Shown piece after piece: positions 14,595 to 16,469 of a stretch of DNA of 16,469 bases. The stretch's first letter is position 1; each line of letters opens with the position of its first letter. Source of the stretch: Clostridia bacterium (GTDB lineage: Bacteria > Bacillota > Clostridia > Oscillospirales > Butyricicoccaceae); assembly GCA_017552495.1 (NCBI GenBank), contig JAFZPW010000160.1:1-16469 (forward strand), read 5' to 3'. Both the position numbers and the translations under genes were made by a program. The notes below the pieces were generated by a model that was not told the origin of the DNA, made no database searches, and was given only the letters and a program-made list of their open reading frames with translations.

Positions 14595-15275
14595 ATGAAG
14601 AAACGAGTTTTTGCCCTGCTGCTCTGCGGCCTGCTGCTGCTGAGCCTGGCTGCCTGCGGAGGCGGCGGCACCACCAATCCCTCTCCCGCGCAGACGGGAA
14701 ACGCTACTCAGGCACATGGAGGCGCGTCTGACACTGGCGAAAAGCCAGGTACGGAAGTAAAAGGCTTGGCGTTGACTGATTATTCAGATATGGCATACGG
14801 GTATAGCATGCTCTGCCCGGATTTGTGGATGTCTGAGCTCCAGTATACAGATTGCTGGACGTTGAAAGATAAAGACGAGAATAATAGTGCTATTTTTGCG
14901 TTCTCAGAATATCATCCAGAACCTGTGTTTTATGATGACAAAACAGCTGAGGTAAAGAATCCCCAAGAACTGTTGGATTGTTTCCTTCCGATGATCAGAG
15001 ATATCCTGAGGGGAAAAACATCTGCATCCCCGGGAGAAACGATTACTGATATTAAATGGAATGAAGTATCTGTCTCCGGCCTTCCCGCAGCTGAGTTCCG
15101 GGGAGCCATTGACGGTGGCAAACTCGGGAGTTTGGGCATCACAGGTATCTGCGTTGTAGGCGAAAAGAGGCCATATGTTTTCTGGGCAACTGACCTCTCC
15201 AAGGATCAGTCCTATCTGGATATGGCCCAGGAGGTTCTGGAGGCTTGTGTCGCCAACTTCAAGGAGGGCTCCTGA
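14595..15275 (+). CDS. Putative lipoprotein of unknown function
   Basis: A 226-residue secreted lipoprotein. AGGAGG lies 8 bases before ATG 14595. The signal peptide ends in LSLAAC, giving lipidation at Cys21, followed by a Gly/Thr/Pro-rich linker to about residue 55. The mature domain has YSDMAYGYSMLCPDLWMSE, ISDIKWNEV-like strand (TDIKWNEVSVSGLPAAEFRG) and a C-terminal helix EVLEACVANF. The pattern, with a short stress/PsbP-like alpha-beta domain after the linker, resembles Firmicute lipoproteins that carry a 'YSYPxxW' type start, but I cannot name the family. It looks intact although its neighbours are broken. It is placed one base after the stop of the fragment upstream. Confidence 0.8.
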   Translation: MKKRVFALLLCGLLLLSLAACGGGGTTNPSPAQTGNATQAHGGASDTGEKPGTEVKGLALTDYSDMAYGYSMLCPDLWMSELQYTDCWTLKDKDENNSAIFAFSEYHPEPVFYDDKTAEVKNPQELLDCFLPMIRDILRGKTSASPGETITDIKWNEVSVSGLPAAEFRGAIDGGKLGSLGITGICVVGEKRPYVFWATDLSKDQSYLDMAQEVLEACVANFKEGS

Positions 15276-15473
15276 CGGAGCCGGGAGCTCTGGGAAAAAG
15301 TTCCCATTGACAAATTGATCCGCGCTTGGCCGGGGCTGCACACAGTCGATGAAGAAATGGCAGCAGAAATCATCATCAGTGATTTTCATCTGACTGAGCA
15401 CGGAACCCCAAAAGGCTACGATACAAGGCGTATGCCACATCCTTGTCGAGCCGAACGATCAATCGTATCATCC
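15276..15473 (+). other. Decayed coding remnant after the lipoprotein gene
   Basis: In the same frame as the lipoprotein, just past its TGA, about 65 codons stay open and read protein-like (RELWEKVPIDKLIRAWPG, then EEMAAEIIISDFHL). There is no ATG with a ribosome site; a TTG at 15315 is the only early start. It may be the tail of another lost gene. No family recognised. Confidence 0.3.
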
Positions 15474-15506
15474 AGATCGGAAGCAGCTGCTTGTTGCTTC
15501 CGATCT
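15474..15506 (+). terminator. Hairpin, possible terminator
   Basis: AGATCGGAAGCA (15474-15485) pairs perfectly with TGCTTCCGATCT (15495-15506) around a 9-base loop. Only a weak T-rich tail (TCTCTTT) follows. It probably ends the lipoprotein transcript. Confidence 0.6.
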
Positions 15507-15548
15507 TCTCTTTGTGCCACCAACAAAAACAAGAAGAAGGGATATAAA

Positions 15549-15596
15549 ATGAAATCTGAAAATAAAGTCTGCTCTACTTGCAGGCACTTCCGGTAA
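15549..15596 (+). pseudogene. 5' stub of a small Cys-rich protein
   Basis: ATG 15549 follows AAGAAGGGATATAAA and encodes only MKSENKVCSTCRHFR before a stop. The CSTCRHF start resembles small zinc-ribbon-like proteins of gut Firmicutes that continue with more Cys pairs. The similarity ends where recombinase-derived sequence begins, so it seems cut by an insertion or deletion near 15596. Confidence 0.4.
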
Positions 15597-15633
15597 TTCG
15601 AGCGACCCTTCCAGCGCGAAGATGGTGCGGTGA

Positions 15634-15981
15634 TTTACGGTTGGGTATGATACCCAGCAAAAGGAACTGGCCGAGCAAATCAAAGCGACGCGGAAGGCGC
15701 TGGAAAAAGCTTCCTCCAAGACGCTGACGAAGGAGGCGTTCCTGTCCACCGTCCGCAAGTACACCCGCGCAAAAAAGCTGACTCCGGAAATGCTCAACGA
15801 GCTGATCGACCACATTGAGGTTCATCAAGCGGAAAAGGTAGACGGCGTGTGGGAGCAGCGAGTGACGATCTACTACAACGTCATCGGCCCGATCATCATC
15901 CCGGAGGATCTTCCGCTGCCAGTTCCAGACGTAACCGTGAACACCCGAAGGGGCGTCAACGTCAGCTACGCCGGAGCATAA
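15634..15981 (+). pseudogene. C-terminal remnant of a large serine recombinase
   Basis: About 115 codons form the tail of a TnpX/TndX-type large serine recombinase (resolvase family). They show a charged helical stretch (KELAEQIKATRKALEK) followed by LTPEMLNELIDHIEVHQAEK, VDGVWEQRVTIYYN and IGPIIIP, the DUF4368-type C-terminal end. The catalytic resolvase domain and zinc ribbon are missing; the frame meets a TGA at 15631 and nothing recombinase-like precedes it. Such enzymes excise and insert mobilisable elements. The remnant ends four bases before the tRNA-Pro terminator, so an element once lay here and most of it has been deleted. Confidence 0.82.
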
Positions 15982-15984
15982 AAA

Positions 15985-16027
15985 AGCGAGTGAACTCACA
16001 GCAAAAGATACTGTAAGATCACTCGCT
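15985..16027 (-). terminator. Terminator of tRNA-Pro
   Basis: On the minus strand AGCGAGTGA pairs with TCACTCGCT; an inner CTTACAG/CTGTGAG stem extends it, and a run of T follows (15980-15984). It starts two bases after the tRNA CCA end. Confidence 0.88.
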
Positions 16028-16028
16028 C

Positions 16029-16104
16029 TGGTCCGAGTGGCGGGATTTGAACCCACGGCCTCTTGGTCCCGAACCAAGCGCGCTACCAACTGCGCTACAC
16101 CCGG
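16029..16104 (-). tRNA. tRNA-Pro (anticodon CGG)
   Basis: A 76-base tRNA on the minus strand with encoded CCA. The acceptor stem is CCGGGTG/CACTCGG with one G-U pair, the D stem GCGC/GCGC, the anticodon stem CTTGG/CCAAG with loop TTCGGGA (anticodon CGG), the T stem GTGGG/CCCGC with TTCAAAT loop. All arms fold as expected. Confidence 0.95.
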
Positions 16105-16197
16105 ATGAATGGTAAAATGCGAAAACGGGGGGGTGATTGTACGCTGTGCCCGGATATTAGGAACAATAAAAACCGATATCCGCTGCCACGCTCAAAT

Positions 16198-16226
16198 ATT
16201 ATAGCGGAGCGCGGGAGATTTGTCAA
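16198..16226 (-). promoter_or_regulatory. Consensus promoter of tRNA-Pro
   Basis: Minus strand TTGACA, 17-base spacer, TATAAT: both boxes match consensus. Transcription would begin near 16191, giving a 5' leader of roughly 85 bases that holds a CGGATAT/ATATCCG hairpin (16151-16182). Confidence 0.88.
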
Positions 16227-16254
16227 GGAAAAGTCGCGTATTCCGGAAAATCTG

Positions 16255-16283
16255 TTGACAAACGCCAAAAGCGACAGTATAAT
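16255..16283 (+). promoter_or_regulatory. Consensus promoter of the T-box transcript
   Basis: TTGACA (16255-16260), 17-base spacer, TATAAT (16278-16283): both boxes match consensus. It is divergent from the tRNA-Pro promoter, with 28 bases between the two -35 boxes. Confidence 0.92.
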
Positions 16284-16469
16284 GATCCCAACGGCAAAGA
16301 AGGGAAGGAGTACCCTGTATGCAAAGCAAAGAGAGGGCGCGGCTGGTGCGAGCGCCTGCTGAGCGGCGGGGGAAGGTCGTCCCGGAGCCGCGGGGCCGAA
16401 CGAGCAGTAAGTCCCGCCGTTTTCCGCGTTAAGGAGAGCCGCAGAAGGCAAAAGTGCGCGCGTTTTGCG
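16284..16469 (+). promoter_or_regulatory. T-box riboswitch leader, specifier GUC (Val), 3' end outside window
   Basis: Stem I is visible. Base helix GGGA (16302-16305) pairs with TCCC (16380-16383). The specifier loop has AGTA (16309-16312) facing GAA (16372-16374), the usual loop-E pair; GAA-G-GTC-G then places GTC at 16376-16378 as specifier, as in other T-boxes (GAA, one base, codon, purine). CCC (16313-16315) pairs with GGG (16369-16371). Above are AGAGAG (16330-16335) and a terminal helix GGCGC/GCGCC closing GGCTGGTGCGA, the distal-loop signature. The later GAACGAGCAGTAA and CGTTAAGGAG fit stem II. Uncharged tRNA-Val would prevent termination and switch on the gene to the right, probably valS. 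The antiterminator (TGGNACCGCG-like box) is not reached. Confidence 0.8.

Noticed and set aside
13267..15981. CRISPR array or tandem repeats in the low-gene region
   Set aside because: The repeats seen are single inverted repeats, not regularly spaced direct repeats.
15600..16104. Search for a direct repeat of the tRNA-Pro 3' end as an attachment site
   Set aside because: No second copy of the tRNA 3' segment was seen in the window, so an att pair cannot be claimed.
16319..16432. 37-codon open frame with AAGGAG ribosome-like site and ATG after the consensus promoter
   Set aside because: The bases coincide with T-box stem I and its pairing partners; the peptide is Arg-rich and low-complexity, so it is a by-product of the RNA element.

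Overview
The window looks like chromosomal DNA from a fairly GC-rich member of the Clostridia, probably a gut Oscillospiraceae-type bacterium. The signs are strong AGGAGG ribosome-binding sites, lipoboxes of the Gram-positive type, a T-box leader, a CD1871A-type CxxC mini-protein, and a tRNA-Pro(CGG) with encoded CCA. Taxonomy is inferred from these features only.

Region 1 (1-9673, + strand) is one tightly packed operon that enters from the left and ends at a perfect 16-bp hairpin terminator. It encodes a FabG-like short-chain dehydrogenase (5' end outside the window), a KAS III/thiolase-fold enzyme, a complete branched-chain-amino-acid-type (Liv/HAAT) ABC importer (LivH, LivM, LivG, LivF and a lipoprotein binding protein), an acetyl-CoA hydrolase/4-hydroxybutyrate CoA-transferase family enzyme, and two different alpha/beta hydrolases. 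The set suggests import of a small carboxylate or amino-acid-like compound, CoA activation, and redox and C-C or ester chemistry. The substrate cannot be told from the sequence.

Region 2 (9736-10463, - strand) is a GNAT acetyltransferase with its own promoter and a leader of about 147 nt that appears to contain an intrinsic terminator just before the start codon.

Region 3 (10664-13266, + strand) is a redox module: a 2[4Fe-4S] ferredoxin, a small membrane Fe-S protein, a TlpA-like thioredoxin lipoprotein, a one-helix CxxC protein (CD1871A family) and a NapH-like polyferredoxin membrane protein. Two promoters, one ahead of the ferredoxin and one ahead of the TlpA gene, carry near-identical Crp/Fnr-like dyads at exactly the same distance from the -10 box. 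I suggest the genes form an electron route from cytoplasmic ferredoxin to extracytoplasmic thiols. This is the best candidate for an undescribed system here.

Region 4 (13267-15981) is a graveyard next to a tRNA gene: a cluster of hairpins, an N-terminally truncated GNAT, a DUF3990-like gene head joined to an unrelated reading frame, an intact lipoprotein gene, the head of a small Cys-rich protein, and the C-terminal end of a large serine recombinase.

Region 5 (15985-16469) holds tRNA-Pro(CGG) on the - strand with its terminator. Divergent consensus promoters then drive the tRNA leftward and a T-box leader rightward. The T-box specifier reads GUC (Val) and its gene, expected to be valS or a valine-related gene, lies beyond the window.
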